A stretch of 25,957 nt of DNA, taken from positions 1 to 25,957 of IMG/VR virus record IMGVR_UViG_3300032893_001332, one strand, 5' to 3'. Under the pieces are notes generated by a model. The model did no database searches and was not told the origin of the DNA. It worked only from the letters and a program-made list of their open reading frames with translations. Of the stretch, positions 6,693 through 14,642 are shown piece after piece. Numbering within the stretch: the stretch's first letter is position 1; every line of letters begins with the position of its first letter. Source of the stretch: a virus. The position numbers and the translations under genes were made by a program.

Positions 6693-7109
6693 TCAGTTAC
6701 TCCATGCCCATGCTTTGCCGGACGTCGCCGCGAAGATCGTGATCGAGAAGCTCCCGTCCGCGTATCCGATCGAGTTCGACGCGCGGAGCGCGAAGGCAAA
6801 GGTCTGAGACCTTCCCGAGATCGCTCCAGGAGTTCCCGCGATCTTCCAGGCGTTGCCGGAGACTTGCACGATCGAGAGTCCAGGAGGAAGCGAGCCGGAG
6901 AGAAGCGCGACGGTCGCCGTCGGATTCGCGGGCGTGAGATCGAACTGTTCCGAGTAAGCGACGCCGGCGACTCCATTCGCGAACGTGAACGACGGCCATC
7001 GCGGACTCGCGCTCGTCGCCGCGATTCCAACCGCTGCCGCGAACCAATTCGGGCGAAAGATAACGGGAGAGATTTTCGCGTCTCCGTACTTGAGAGCTGT
7101 GTAGGCCAT
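6693..7109 (-). CDS. Putative Ig-domain (He_PIG-like) virion protein
   Basis: The protein has 138 residues. After a short N-terminus (MAYTALKYGDAKISP) comes one bacterial Ig-like domain at about 42-130. It shows the typical He_PIG signature: VAYSEQFDLT, SGSLPPGLSI, IAGTPG and a closing FSITIF strand. Such domains decorate phage tails and fibres and mediate weak surface binding. The start has a GAGG-type site in GATGAGGTACG. It lies 4 bases from the fibre gene upstream and 2 bases before the FN3-like gene. Confidence 0.7.
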   Translation of the reverse strand: MAYTALKYGDAKISPVIFRPNWFAAAVGIAATSASPRWPSFTFANGVAGVAYSEQFDLTPANPTATVALLSGSLPPGLSIVQVSGNAWKIAGTPGAISGRSQTFAFALRASNSIGYADGSFSITIFAATSGKAWAWSN

Positions 7110-7113
7110 TGCT

Positions 7114-8037
7114 TTATTCGTACCTCATCAAACCTGCCATGGCGGAGCCCGCATAGTTTCGCTGTCCGAAGAAGACAGAATGTCCCGCGTCTCCCCCTCC
7201 GTTTCCCTTCACCACGACGAAGGTATGCGTCCCTCCGTATAAGTTCGAGACGGTGACGATCGATCCGTCTCCAACGTCCGCCGCGCAGCAGTTCATCACT
7301 CCGAGGAACGGATTCCCGACTTTCCCGAGGATCGGAAAGATCGGGAGAGCCGCGACAGTCCCGCCCCATGCTCCGGTGTTCGCAGTAAGCCCGATGCAGG
7401 GAAGTCCCTGCTCGTAATTCCCGAGGGCCGTGGCAGAGATGATCTGGAAAGCGTGGTTCCACGTTGCGCCCGTGGATGTGATGCCGTTCGTCGCCATTAC
7501 CGCGACGAACTCGTCCGTCTTGTTCCCGCTCGCGTCCTTCGATCGCTCGATCGCGAAGAAGGCTCCCATCGTTTGAGTAGTACACTGCCAGAGATACATC
7601 CGCATCTCGCCAGCATCCCCACTGAAGAAGCAAGGGAATAGCGTCGAGCCGTTGTTCACCCAATCGAAACAATAACCCGTCAAATTGCAGTAATTGAGCG
7701 TCCAGGGAGCGGAGTTCACGACGTTGCCCGTGATCGTCCCGCTGCCGTTCGAGTTCGTTCCTACGGTCGCGCGGATTGTTGGAGCCGTCGAGCTGTATCC
7801 GTATTCCATCTTCACGAAGATCGGCATCGTCGCCGCTTGTGCGTCGTTCGCTTTCCACACCTCATAGACGTAAGCGTTCGACGGAACGGACGCGAGCGAG
7901 CTCCAGTTCACCTGTCCCGAGTCCGCCGTCTGCGTCCATCCGAACGCGGAGAACGCGGCGGAGATCGCCATCGCCCAATTCTTGAAGTTCGCGAGCGACG
8001 AGTTGTCGCAAACGTAATTACCGGTTTGAGCTGCCAT
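7114..8037 (-). CDS. Tail fibre/virion structural protein (307 aa)
   Basis: This 307-residue, Gly/Asn/Thr-rich beta protein starts NYVCDNSSLANFKNWAMAIS, with GWTQTADSGQVNWSSLASVP following. That N-terminal pattern is familiar from prophage tail or baseplate-distal proteins of unknown fine function. The body is rich in aromatic and small residues, with several paired cysteines (near CNLTGYC and NCCA). The start follows GGAGGAGC by about 6 bases and overlaps the preceding zinc-ribbon gene by 20 bases. It is likely part of the receptor-binding assembly. Confidence 0.75.
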   Translation of the reverse strand: MAAQTGNYVCDNSSLANFKNWAMAISAAFSAFGWTQTADSGQVNWSSLASVPSNAYVYEVWKANDAQAATMPIFVKMEYGYSSTAPTIRATVGTNSNGSGTITGNVVNSAPWTLNYCNLTGYCFDWVNNGSTLFPCFFSGDAGEMRMYLWQCTTQTMGAFFAIERSKDASGNKTDEFVAVMATNGITSTGATWNHAFQIISATALGNYEQGLPCIGLTANTGAWGGTVAALPIFPILGKVGNPFLGVMNCCAADVGDGSIVTVSNLYGGTHTFVVVKGNGGGDAGHSVFFGQRNYAGSAMAGLMRYE

Positions 8038-8170
8038 CGGTTTGCTCCTCCCTCGTATCCGTGACGACTCCGAGTCCGCACTGTGGGCAGACGAGAGGGA
8101 TCGATGCTTCTCCCTTCGGGAGCTCTTCTCGATTCGCGATCGTCGTTCCGCATTGTGGGCAAGGGATCAT
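8018..8170 (-). CDS. Small two-CPxCG zinc-ribbon protein (50 aa)
   Basis: ATG 8170 is chosen over one at 8206 because GGAGG lies directly upstream. The 50-residue product has two CPQCG motifs (residues 4-8 and 28-32), giving four cysteines spaced as a rubredoxin-like zinc ribbon, and a polar tail. It lies between two fibre genes and overlaps the next start by 20 bases. Its function is unknown; it could bind nucleic acid or act as a structural zinc knuckle. It is too small and cytosolic-looking to be a fibre. Confidence 0.65.
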   Translation of the reverse strand: MIPCPQCGTTIANREELPKGEASIPLVCPQCGLGVVTDTREEQTDGSSNR

Positions 8171-8180
8171 GGTTCCTCCT

Positions 8181-8969
8181 TCAGTTCGGCTGAATGTAGA
8201 GCTCAATCGTTCCGCGAGTGAGTCCCGACAGAGCGGTGATGTTGAATTGAACGACGTCCCACTTGACGACGACCGTCGTCGTCCAGGACGAGACGCTCGA
8301 CGCGTCTCCGCTCGCGGACTGCGCTCCGCTCATCGCGATCGGAGCCGATCCGCTGATCTTGTCCGTCGTCGTGTTCGGGATCGCCGGAGCGGACGGAGGA
8401 GCGGAGGAAGCGTGTTTGTCGACTTCGCAAGTGATCGATCCTGTCGCGTCCGAGTCCGTGATCCCCCATCCGATGATGGTTCCCGAGTAAGCGACCTGCA
8501 CTCGACGCGCGAGCGGGACTCCTGGACTTCCCTCGAAGGAGATTCCGATCGTGCGGATCGAGGGCGTCTTCGCTTTGTACTTTCCCGCCGTCCCGTCGTA
8601 AGCGACGAACTGCGCGTCCGCCGGAGCTCCGATCGTCGTCGCGTCGAGCGCCTTCCCTTCGAGTCCGACGACGGTCTGTGACGTCGACGTTCCCGAGAGA
8701 TCGCCTCCCGCCGTGAATCCTCCCGTCGGGGCTTTCGCTTTCCAGGTGCCGGACGCCGCGTCGAACGTCGGGACTTGTCCGTCCGCCGGAGCTCCCATCG
8801 TCACCGTGTCGAGGAGCTTCCCCACCCAGGAGAGAACTTTGAAGAACGCGGACGTCGGGATCGGATCGGCGCTCGTCCCTGCGTGTCCTGGAGCTTGCCG
8901 GAAGTGTACGTTTCCGTCCGAATCACTCGGAGGAGGAGGATCGCTCGCGTTGAGTTGAATCCAGGCCAT
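8181..8969 (-). CDS. Tail fibre protein with internal repeats
   Basis: The protein has 262 residues. Two related units, GAPADGQVPTFD...GTWKAKAP (about 52-80) and GAPADAQFVAYD...GKYKAKTP (about 107-135), flank a GGDLSGTSTSQTVVGL segment. That arrangement is characteristic of trimeric phage fibre shafts. The C-terminal about 120 residues (from ISFEGSPGVP) form an Ala/Ser-rich beta domain that could be the receptor-binding or decoration head. AAGGACAC precedes ATG 8969. It follows the tail-tip gene directly, as is usual for side or tip fibres. Confidence 0.75.
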   Translation of the reverse strand: MAWIQLNASDPPPPSDSDGNVHFRQAPGHAGTSADPIPTSAFFKVLSWVGKLLDTVTMGAPADGQVPTFDAASGTWKAKAPTGGFTAGGDLSGTSTSQTVVGLEGKALDATTIGAPADAQFVAYDGTAGKYKAKTPSIRTIGISFEGSPGVPLARRVQVAYSGTIIGWGITDSDATGSITCEVDKHASSAPPSAPAIPNTTTDKISGSAPIAMSGAQSASGDASSVSSWTTTVVVKWDVVQFNITALSGLTRGTIELYIQPN

Positions 8970-8975
8970 GTGTCC

Positions 8976-11900
8976 TTAATCCGCCACTACGAGGAATTGG
9001 TCGCCGTCGCCGCTTGTGTCCACCTTCGTGTCCGGAAAGGCGTCGCATAAGAACGGACGTCTCGCGTCGCGAATGAAGACGACGCGCGTCCCCTGGGCGT
9101 GATCCGCCGGAAACGTGTCATAAACTCCGCGAACGATGTTCCCGATCGTGACGCTCCCCGCTCCGTCGCCGTTCGCCGTCGCCGTCTGATAGGCACAGAG
9201 CTCGCCGGAGTCGTCCTCGAAGCGAAGAAGACAATCGCCCGCGAGGAGGCCCGTCGCATCCGTCCCGAGGAGCTCCCTGAGATCGACTCCTCCGACGAGG
9301 ATCATTCCCGTCGCGTCCGTCGCCGGAGTCGTCCGAAGATAGTCGGACGCGAGAACTCCAGAGGGGCACATCGCGAAGCCCGACTCGTTCGTCTTCCGAT
9401 ATCCGCTCCCGTCATCCGTCCAGACTTCGAGTCCCGTCGTTCGCGAATCCGCGCGAACGATCCCGACTCCGACTCGCTCCTCCGCCGTCGTCGTCGGGAG
9501 GAGTTGGTAAGGGAGTTCGAGAACGACTTCGTCGAGCGGAGCGTTCGGAAGTCCAGAGGGATCGATCCATCCGCTCCCGCCTGGAGGCGAGAATGCGACA
9601 GTCGAGAGCCCGAAGATATCCTCGACGGCGTCGATCGTGATCGTGCCTTCGTCGACTTTCCCGTATCCGATCCGCGCGACGCGGAAGACTTCGTCGTCGA
9701 TCCCGAGCGGTTCCCATGTGAAGCGGAAGCATCCCCCAGGCCGGAGCTTCCATGCCTTCCGATTCGTTTTGACCGTGAGCCGCGCGAGCGGGGAAGAGAG
9801 CGTCTTCAAAGCGCGAGCCGCGACGAGCGTCGCCGTCGTCATGTTCGAGAGTCCCTTGAAGTCGATCGTCTCGCTGTTGAGCGTCCCGAGGATCGCGATA
9901 TTCGCCGTGTCCTGTGCGGGAGGAGAGACGTTCTGTTCCCAGTTCGACGAGCGATCGGTGAAGGTGATTTTCACTTCGTTCGTCGTCTCGCTCCAGGAGC
10001 CGCGCGAATACTGCGGAGGTTCGAGGACGTCGTCGACGGAGAGGACGGGAAGCGACTCGGGATCATAGTCTGCTCGCGCGAGCTTGAGCGTGTAGAGTCC
10101 CGTCTGAGGGTCGTTATAGAGAACGCCGTCCGCGTGACGGAGAATCTCCCCGATGAGTTCGTCCGCGCTCGTCGGAGTGTCGATGTTCATCGAGATTCCG
10201 AGTCCCTCCGCCGCGAGCGTTCTCGCCGCGACGTCGAACGAAGTGAGATCGATCATCGAGTCCGGCTTCCGGAGTCCGTAAATCGGGTGGGTGAGCAGGT
10301 CGTAAATGACGAGCGCGGGATTCGCGTCCCCGTCGATATCCGCGACGGAGCGGTTCATCGTCCCGAGATCGAGCTGGTTGACGATGCACTTCGCGTCCAT
10401 GCAGAACGCGGAATTGGACGTCGGATCATACTGATGCCAGAATCCGGTGCGATCTCCCTGGACTTGGTAGTCCGAGAGCTTATGAGGGAAGGCGATCGTG
10501 AGCGATCGCGCGTCGACGATATTCATCCCCCAAAGGAAGTAACGTCCCCCTACAAGCTCCGAGATGTTCCCCGCGAGGTTGAAGTCGTCGAGGTGCGTCG
10601 AGCCCGCGTGACAGGTCCCGACGACGCTCTTCGAATCGATGCTCCACTTGAAGAGCCCGTAAGTCGTCGCCCAAATGATCGAGTTGTCGGGGGCGTAGTA
10701 AATCGCACCTGTCCCGTTCGCCCAATCGAGCTGTATATCGTCGGCGAGATAGTCCGTGTTTCCGGAGGGCGTCGCCAGGGTGATGTAGTTGTGACCGTCA
10801 CCGTAAGTTCCGCTCGCGTCGAGAATCCACACGTTGTCGCTTCCGTCGATCGCGAGCGTTTGGTTACTCAAAGCGAGAAGCCCGTGGCGACTCGCGAGTC
10901 CGAGGCTCTCGACCGTGACCGCTCCGCCGTCGGAGAACGTGATCCGGTTTATATCCCCGAATTCGCTCACGGTGACGATTCGTCCCTGTGAGTCGATCGC
11001 GGTGCTTCGCGTTCCGTTCGGAGGAGAGATCGCCGTCGGAGTCTGCGCGAGAACCGTCCCGTCGAATCCGATCCGATAGACCCAAGCGTCCCCGCGATAT
11101 CCGGACGACAGCAGCACATAGAAACAGTTGCGCGAAGGATCGACCACGAAGAAGCTCTCCCACAATCCCCGCTGCGGGAAGTTCGGAACGGCGATCGTCG
11201 TCGCGATCTCGGAATAAGCTCCCGAGTCGATCGCGACGCACGCGACGGTGACGTGTTCAACGTTCGGAGGGACGTTATAACCTCCCTCGTGCGAGTGACT
11301 CTTGATCCAGTACAGTTTGCGAGCGTCTTGATCGAAGAACGAACGACTCGCGAGCGATCCTCCTCCGTAAGAAGCGAGAGGAGTCGTCTGTCGCGGAGCG
11401 GACTCCGTCGGGAGATATCCGAAGGGATTCGGGATTCGCTTCACGACGAATCCGATCGTCTTCACGTAAGACGTCGTGCCGATGTAGAACGGAGTCGAGT
11501 TCCCCCATGAGCTGGCGTGAATTCGATGCACATCGATCTCGTCGAAGTAACACGTCGATGTGTTGTTATTCGCCGCGACGACGATCTGCATGAGCCCCGC
11601 TCCCGCAGGAACGGCAACGTCTGCAGAAACGACGCTCCAGTTCGTCGAGTTGCAGAGAACGATCTGTTGCGAGATGAACGTGTAAGGCTTCGTTGCCGTG
11701 TAGAACTGGAGAATTAGTTCCGCCGGATTCGCGGGATCGGTACACTTCATCGCTGCCGCCGCGCGGAAGACGTCCCCAGGAGTGACAGGGAAGACGAGAT
11801 CGTACTGGATCGCGGGACTTCCCGATCCGTCCCCTCCCGTGATCGCAAGCGACTTCGTTCCCTTGTATGGAGCCGCTGTCTCATACGTCCAGGTGACGCT

Positions 11901-12578
11901 CGCGCGGAGATGCGTCCAGTAGGTCGGAGGACTTCCGCCGGACTCGAAGTCGGAATTTAGGAACGCGAAATTGTTGTTCCCTGCGACGACTCCGAAGACC
12001 GCATGGCAGATGCCGCGATACGCGGGGACGTCGCGTCCCTGTTGAGCCGCGAGGTATCCGTCCGGAGGCTGGACGTTCGCCGGAGCCGCGCGGTGGTCCG
12101 TCCCGCGATAGAACGAGACGTCTCCGACGAATCCTCCCTCCTGTTTATCCCCTCCGAAGAAGTCCGGTTGATTCACTCCGAGCGTGAGTGGCTCCGACGT
12201 CTCGCCGTTCTCAAACGCGGAGCAAGGGACGATTTTGTCGTCCGCTATAAGCGAGATGAACTCGACGCGGTTATCGGGATTCCCGTCCGCTCCTCCGCTC
12301 CACGCTCCGTAGCAAAGCGTGTACTGCATCCCGAGCGAATACTTGTAGCCGATTACGACGTCGGTCCCGCCGATCCCCAGGAATCCCCCCTGGTGCTGCG
12401 TCATTTTGTCGACTTTGAGATCGCCCCACCATGTGCAATTCCCTCCCGTGATCTTCGCTGTCCCGTAGACGATCGGGATGCAACGTCCTCCCTGCGCCGT
12501 CGGAAGCGTGAAGTCCCCGAGCGCGGACGGTTGGGGCTGTCCGTACTTCGGACGCGGAGCGAGCATGGCCGTTACCAC
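8976..12578 (-). CDS. Tail-tip (host-specificity, gpJ/PF13550-type) protein with inserted adhesion modules
   Basis: The ORF has 1200 residues. The N-terminal tail-tip core (about 20-200, with PIVYGTAKITGGNCTWWGDL) and the later core (about 740-1020, with GDANPALVIYDLLTHPIYGL and ILRHADGVLYNDPQTGLY) resemble the phage-tail family that closes the tail and contacts the host. Two foreign-looking modules interrupt this core. Residues about 203-352 are jelly-roll/CBM-like (NSDFESGG...YFDEIDV). Residues about 400-735 form a propeller-like repeat region (TAIDSQGRIVTVSEFGDINR, LAIDGSDNVWILD). The first start is GTG 12578, without a ribosome site. A hydrophobic segment lies in frame just upstream without a start codon (see findings). 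It is the largest gene here and probably determines host range. Confidence 0.85.
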   Translation of the reverse strand: MVTAMLAPRPKYGQPQPSALGDFTLPTAQGGRCIPIVYGTAKITGGNCTWWGDLKVDKMTQHQGGFLGIGGTDVVIGYKYSLGMQYTLCYGAWSGGADGNPDNRVEFISLIADDKIVPCSAFENGETSEPLTLGVNQPDFFGGDKQEGGFVGDVSFYRGTDHRAAPANVQPPDGYLAAQQGRDVPAYRGICHAVFGVVAGNNNFAFLNSDFESGGSPPTYWTHLRASVTWTYETAAPYKGTKSLAITGGDGSGSPAIQYDLVFPVTPGDVFRAAAAMKCTDPANPAELILQFYTATKPYTFISQQIVLCNSTNWSVVSADVAVPAGAGLMQIVVAANNNTSTCYFDEIDVHRIHASSWGNSTPFYIGTTSYVKTIGFVVKRIPNPFGYLPTESAPRQTTPLASYGGGSLASRSFFDQDARKLYWIKSHSHEGGYNVPPNVEHVTVACVAIDSGAYSEIATTIAVPNFPQRGLWESFFVVDPSRNCFYVLLSSGYRGDAWVYRIGFDGTVLAQTPTAISPPNGTRSTAIDSQGRIVTVSEFGDINRITFSDGGAVTVESLGLASRHGLLALSNQTLAIDGSDNVWILDASGTYGDGHNYITLATPSGNTDYLADDIQLDWANGTGAIYYAPDNSIIWATTYGLFKWSIDSKSVVGTCHAGSTHLDDFNLAGNISELVGGRYFLWGMNIVDARSLTIAFPHKLSDYQVQGDRTGFWHQYDPTSNSAFCMDAKCIVNQLDLGTMNRSVADIDGDANPALVIYDLLTHPIYGLRKPDSMIDLTSFDVAARTLAAEGLGISMNIDTPTSADELIGEILRHADGVLYNDPQTGLYTLKLARADYDPESLPVLSVDDVLEPPQYSRGSWSETTNEVKITFTDRSSNWEQNVSPPAQDTANIAILGTLNSETIDFKGLSNMTTATLVAARALKTLSSPLARLTVKTNRKAWKLRPGGCFRFTWEPLGIDDEVFRVARIGYGKVDEGTITIDAVEDIFGLSTVAFSPPGGSGWIDPSGLPNAPLDEVVLELPYQLLPTTTAEERVGVGIVRADSRTTGLEVWTDDGSGYRKTNESGFAMCPSGVLASDYLRTTPATDATGMILVGGVDLRELLGTDATGLLAGDCLLRFEDDSGELCAYQTATANGDGAGSVTIGNIVRGVYDTFPADHAQGTRVVFIRDARRPFLCDAFPDTKVDTSGDGDQFLVVAD

Positions 12579-12660
12579 GGTCGAGACGACTGCGATGATG
12601 AGGATGATCCACCAGAAGAAGGCTACTGCCCTGCCTCTCTCGCTTCTCGCGTGACGACGA

Positions 12661-13452
12661 TCATGTAAGTCTCCCGTTGAACGGATTCCGATTCGGGATC
12701 ATGTCGAATCCGAGGAACCTCTCGACGTTCGAGAACGACGAGCAATCCGCGTATGTTTTCCGGCATCCCGCCGTCCCGCTCACTGCGTCTCCTGGAGCGA
12801 GATCGGGGATCGCGGTCATGAGCGTGACCTTGTTCCCGTTGTGAGCGACAACGAATCGCGCATCGCTCCCGCGAAGGATGTATCCCGTCGTGAGCGAATA
12901 AGGGATCGACGCGAACTCGGGAACGGTGATGATCGTCCCGTTCCCCTGGACGGACGCGATCGTTCCCGTGTACGTCTTCGCCGCGAGATCGATCCCACAT
13001 CCCGGGTCGCCGAAGATGCGCGGGCAAGAGGGCTGATAGAGAAGAGTCGGGATTTTACGCTTCAATTCGTCCCGATCCGTGACGCAGGTTAGCTCGCACT
13101 CGTCCGGATAAAGCGCGGAGGCGACGCGACCGATGAAGATCGGAACGATCTCGTCGTCCCCGTAATGCCCGCTGTAGATCGTGAGTGTTACAGGGACGGG
13201 AGGAAGTCGCGGAATGAAGAGAGCCGCGATCGCATGAGACTTCGGGAGCTTCACTTTCACCGTTCCCGCGTCCTGCTCCTGCGAGAGCTCGATCTCGTCG
13301 CGAGAGATCGTCGAGGGAGCATAGGTTCTCCCGTTGTAGGTGATCGGGGAGTCTTCGTTCGTGAGCGTCCAGACGGTCGAGCCCATCCCGAACAGATAGA
13401 GATCGAAATTCTGCGCCAAATATCCCGAGGACTCGATCGCGTCGAAGCTCAT
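12661..13452 (-). CDS. Phage BR0599/DUF2163-family distal tail protein
   Basis: The protein has 263 residues. The N-terminal half (about 15-155) resembles the DUF2163 tail domain. The C-terminus has the BR0599-type ending GCRKTYADCSSFSNVERF followed by FDMIPNRNPF. Conserved cysteines occur in PSCPRIFGDPGCGI, as in the iron-sulfur-binding tail hub relatives of gene transfer agents and siphophages. ATG 13452 follows a GGGAGG site and overlaps the previous stop as ATGA. Unlike many relatives, no NlpC/P60 peptidase gene lies between it and the tail-tip gene. Confidence 0.85.
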   Translation of the reverse strand: MSFDAIESSGYLAQNFDLYLFGMGSTVWTLTNEDSPITYNGRTYAPSTISRDEIELSQEQDAGTVKVKLPKSHAIAALFIPRLPPVPVTLTIYSGHYGDDEIVPIFIGRVASALYPDECELTCVTDRDELKRKIPTLLYQPSCPRIFGDPGCGIDLAAKTYTGTIASVQGNGTIITVPEFASIPYSLTTGYILRGSDARFVVAHNGNKVTLMTAIPDLAPGDAVSGTAGCRKTYADCSSFSNVERFLGFDMIPNRNPFNGRLT

Positions 13453-14642
13453 GCCGGAACCTCCCTCGGGACTTCAACGGTCGGAAGCGACGCCATCGCG
13501 AACGTCGACGAGCTCCAGGAGAGATCGACGTCGTCCGTCGCGAGCCGGACGAGCTCCAGGAACGAGATTTGTGTCCGATCCTTCCGGAACGCCGTCCCGA
13601 TCGGAGCCGCGAGCGTGAGCGTCTCCGTCCCGTCCGAGTTCTGGACGGAGTTCAAGATTCGCGTGTAGACGCGCTCTCCCGTCACCGCGAGGAATGCGAT
13701 ATCGCGTCGCGAGGGGGAAGGGAAGAGAAAGCGCGTGTAATTCATCACGTCGACGCGGATCGTCGAGTCCGTCGCGAGAACGTCACTCGCGAGGATGAGG
13801 TCTTGATTCCAGGACGGAGCGAAGAATGGGACGAGACGTCCCTTCCGCCGATCCAGGAAGGCGCGGAACTTGTCGACCTCCGCGCGATCCGCGAGGAAGC
13901 ATTGAATCGGAGCGGCGGAGATCGGGGACGAGCCCTTCGTCTCGACTGTGACGTCTCCCGTCTTTGAGTCCAGGACGATTAGAGATCGCGCGATCGTCCG
14001 CTTCGAGTCCTGTGTCCAGTTCGGAGACACTTCGAGGACGTCGATCCCGAGATATTGCTCCGGGCTCCAGGAGCCCGCCGGAGCGACTTGTCCCGCTTCG
14101 CCGGAGAACGCAAAGTCCGCCATGATCCCGCCGGACGAATAGCGGGTGACGTCGACGCTCGACGCGAGACGCGCGAGGAACGCGGGAAGGACGAGACAGT
14201 CGTTCGCGGTCCAGTCGTTCGCCGTCCCGCTCGCGAGCGTGAGCCCGCTCCCATCGACGTTCGCGACGGAGACGAGCTCGTTGTCGAACGCGTTCCGCCA
14301 TATCGCCGCGAGCCCGCCGGACGCGAAGAGCCGCGTCGAAGGATCGAGCGGGATCGCCGTCGAGCCGGACGGGAGATCGGAGGAGAGCCGGAGCGCGTCC
14401 GGCCACCAGGGAAGCGCGAAGGGATTCTGCATCGATCCGAAGAGAATCGCTTCGAGGAGAGCCGTCTCGCGCGAGCTCGTCGTCGTGATCGGGAATCCGA
14501 GCGATCGTCGCGGATTCGCGCGGAGCCCGCGACGCTGTTCCGCGTCCGAGTAAGCGACGAGAACGTCTGTCAGGTACGAAGTCGTCTCCTTCACGTCCTT
14601 CGTCCAGTCCGGGGGGATCGGGAATAGAACGGGTGAGCTCAT
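13449..14642 (-). CDS. Tail protein with two tandem related domains (397 aa)
   Basis: It lies between the tape measure and the BR0599-type gene, where distal tail (Dit-like, DUF2460-position) proteins occur. Two halves look homologous. Residues about 10-160 contain DWTKDVKETT, then NPFALPWWPDALRLSSDLPS and LTLA. Residues about 205-370 contain NWTQDSKRTI, then RLVPFFAPSWNQDLILASDV and LTLA. Both end in beta-rich segments. It overlaps both neighbours as ATGA, so it is co-translated with them. A role in the ring or hub that joins tube and tip is inferred from order; I cannot name the exact family. Confidence 0.7.
   Translation of the reverse strand: MSSPVLFPIPPDWTKDVKETTSYLTDVLVAYSDAEQRRGLRANPRRSLGFPITTTSSRETALLEAILFGSMQNPFALPWWPDALRLSSDLPSGSTAIPLDPSTRLFASGGLAAIWRNAFDNELVSVANVDGSGLTLASGTANDWTANDCLVLPAFLARLASSVDVTRYSSGGIMADFAFSGEAGQVAPAGSWSPEQYLGIDVLEVSPNWTQDSKRTIARSLIVLDSKTGDVTVETKGSSPISAAPIQCFLADRAEVDKFRAFLDRRKGRLVPFFAPSWNQDLILASDVLATDSTIRVDVMNYTRFLFPSPSRRDIAFLAVTGERVYTRILNSVQNSDGTETLTLAAPIGTAFRKDRTQISFLELVRLATDDVDLSWSSSTFAMASLPTVEVPREVPA

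Noticed and set aside
6275-7858. 527-codon minus-strand ORF overlapping the fibre, Ig-like and FN3-like genes
   Set aside because: The translation is Arg/Glu/Ser-rich noise in a different frame, and the three short genes beneath it each have good starts and recognisable folds.
9099-10991. 630-codon plus-strand ORF antisense to the tail-tip gene
   Set aside because: It is rich in Arg, Asp, Glu and Val with no domain-like pattern. It is a composition-driven shadow of the minus-strand gene, whose codon use leaves few stops on the opposite strand.
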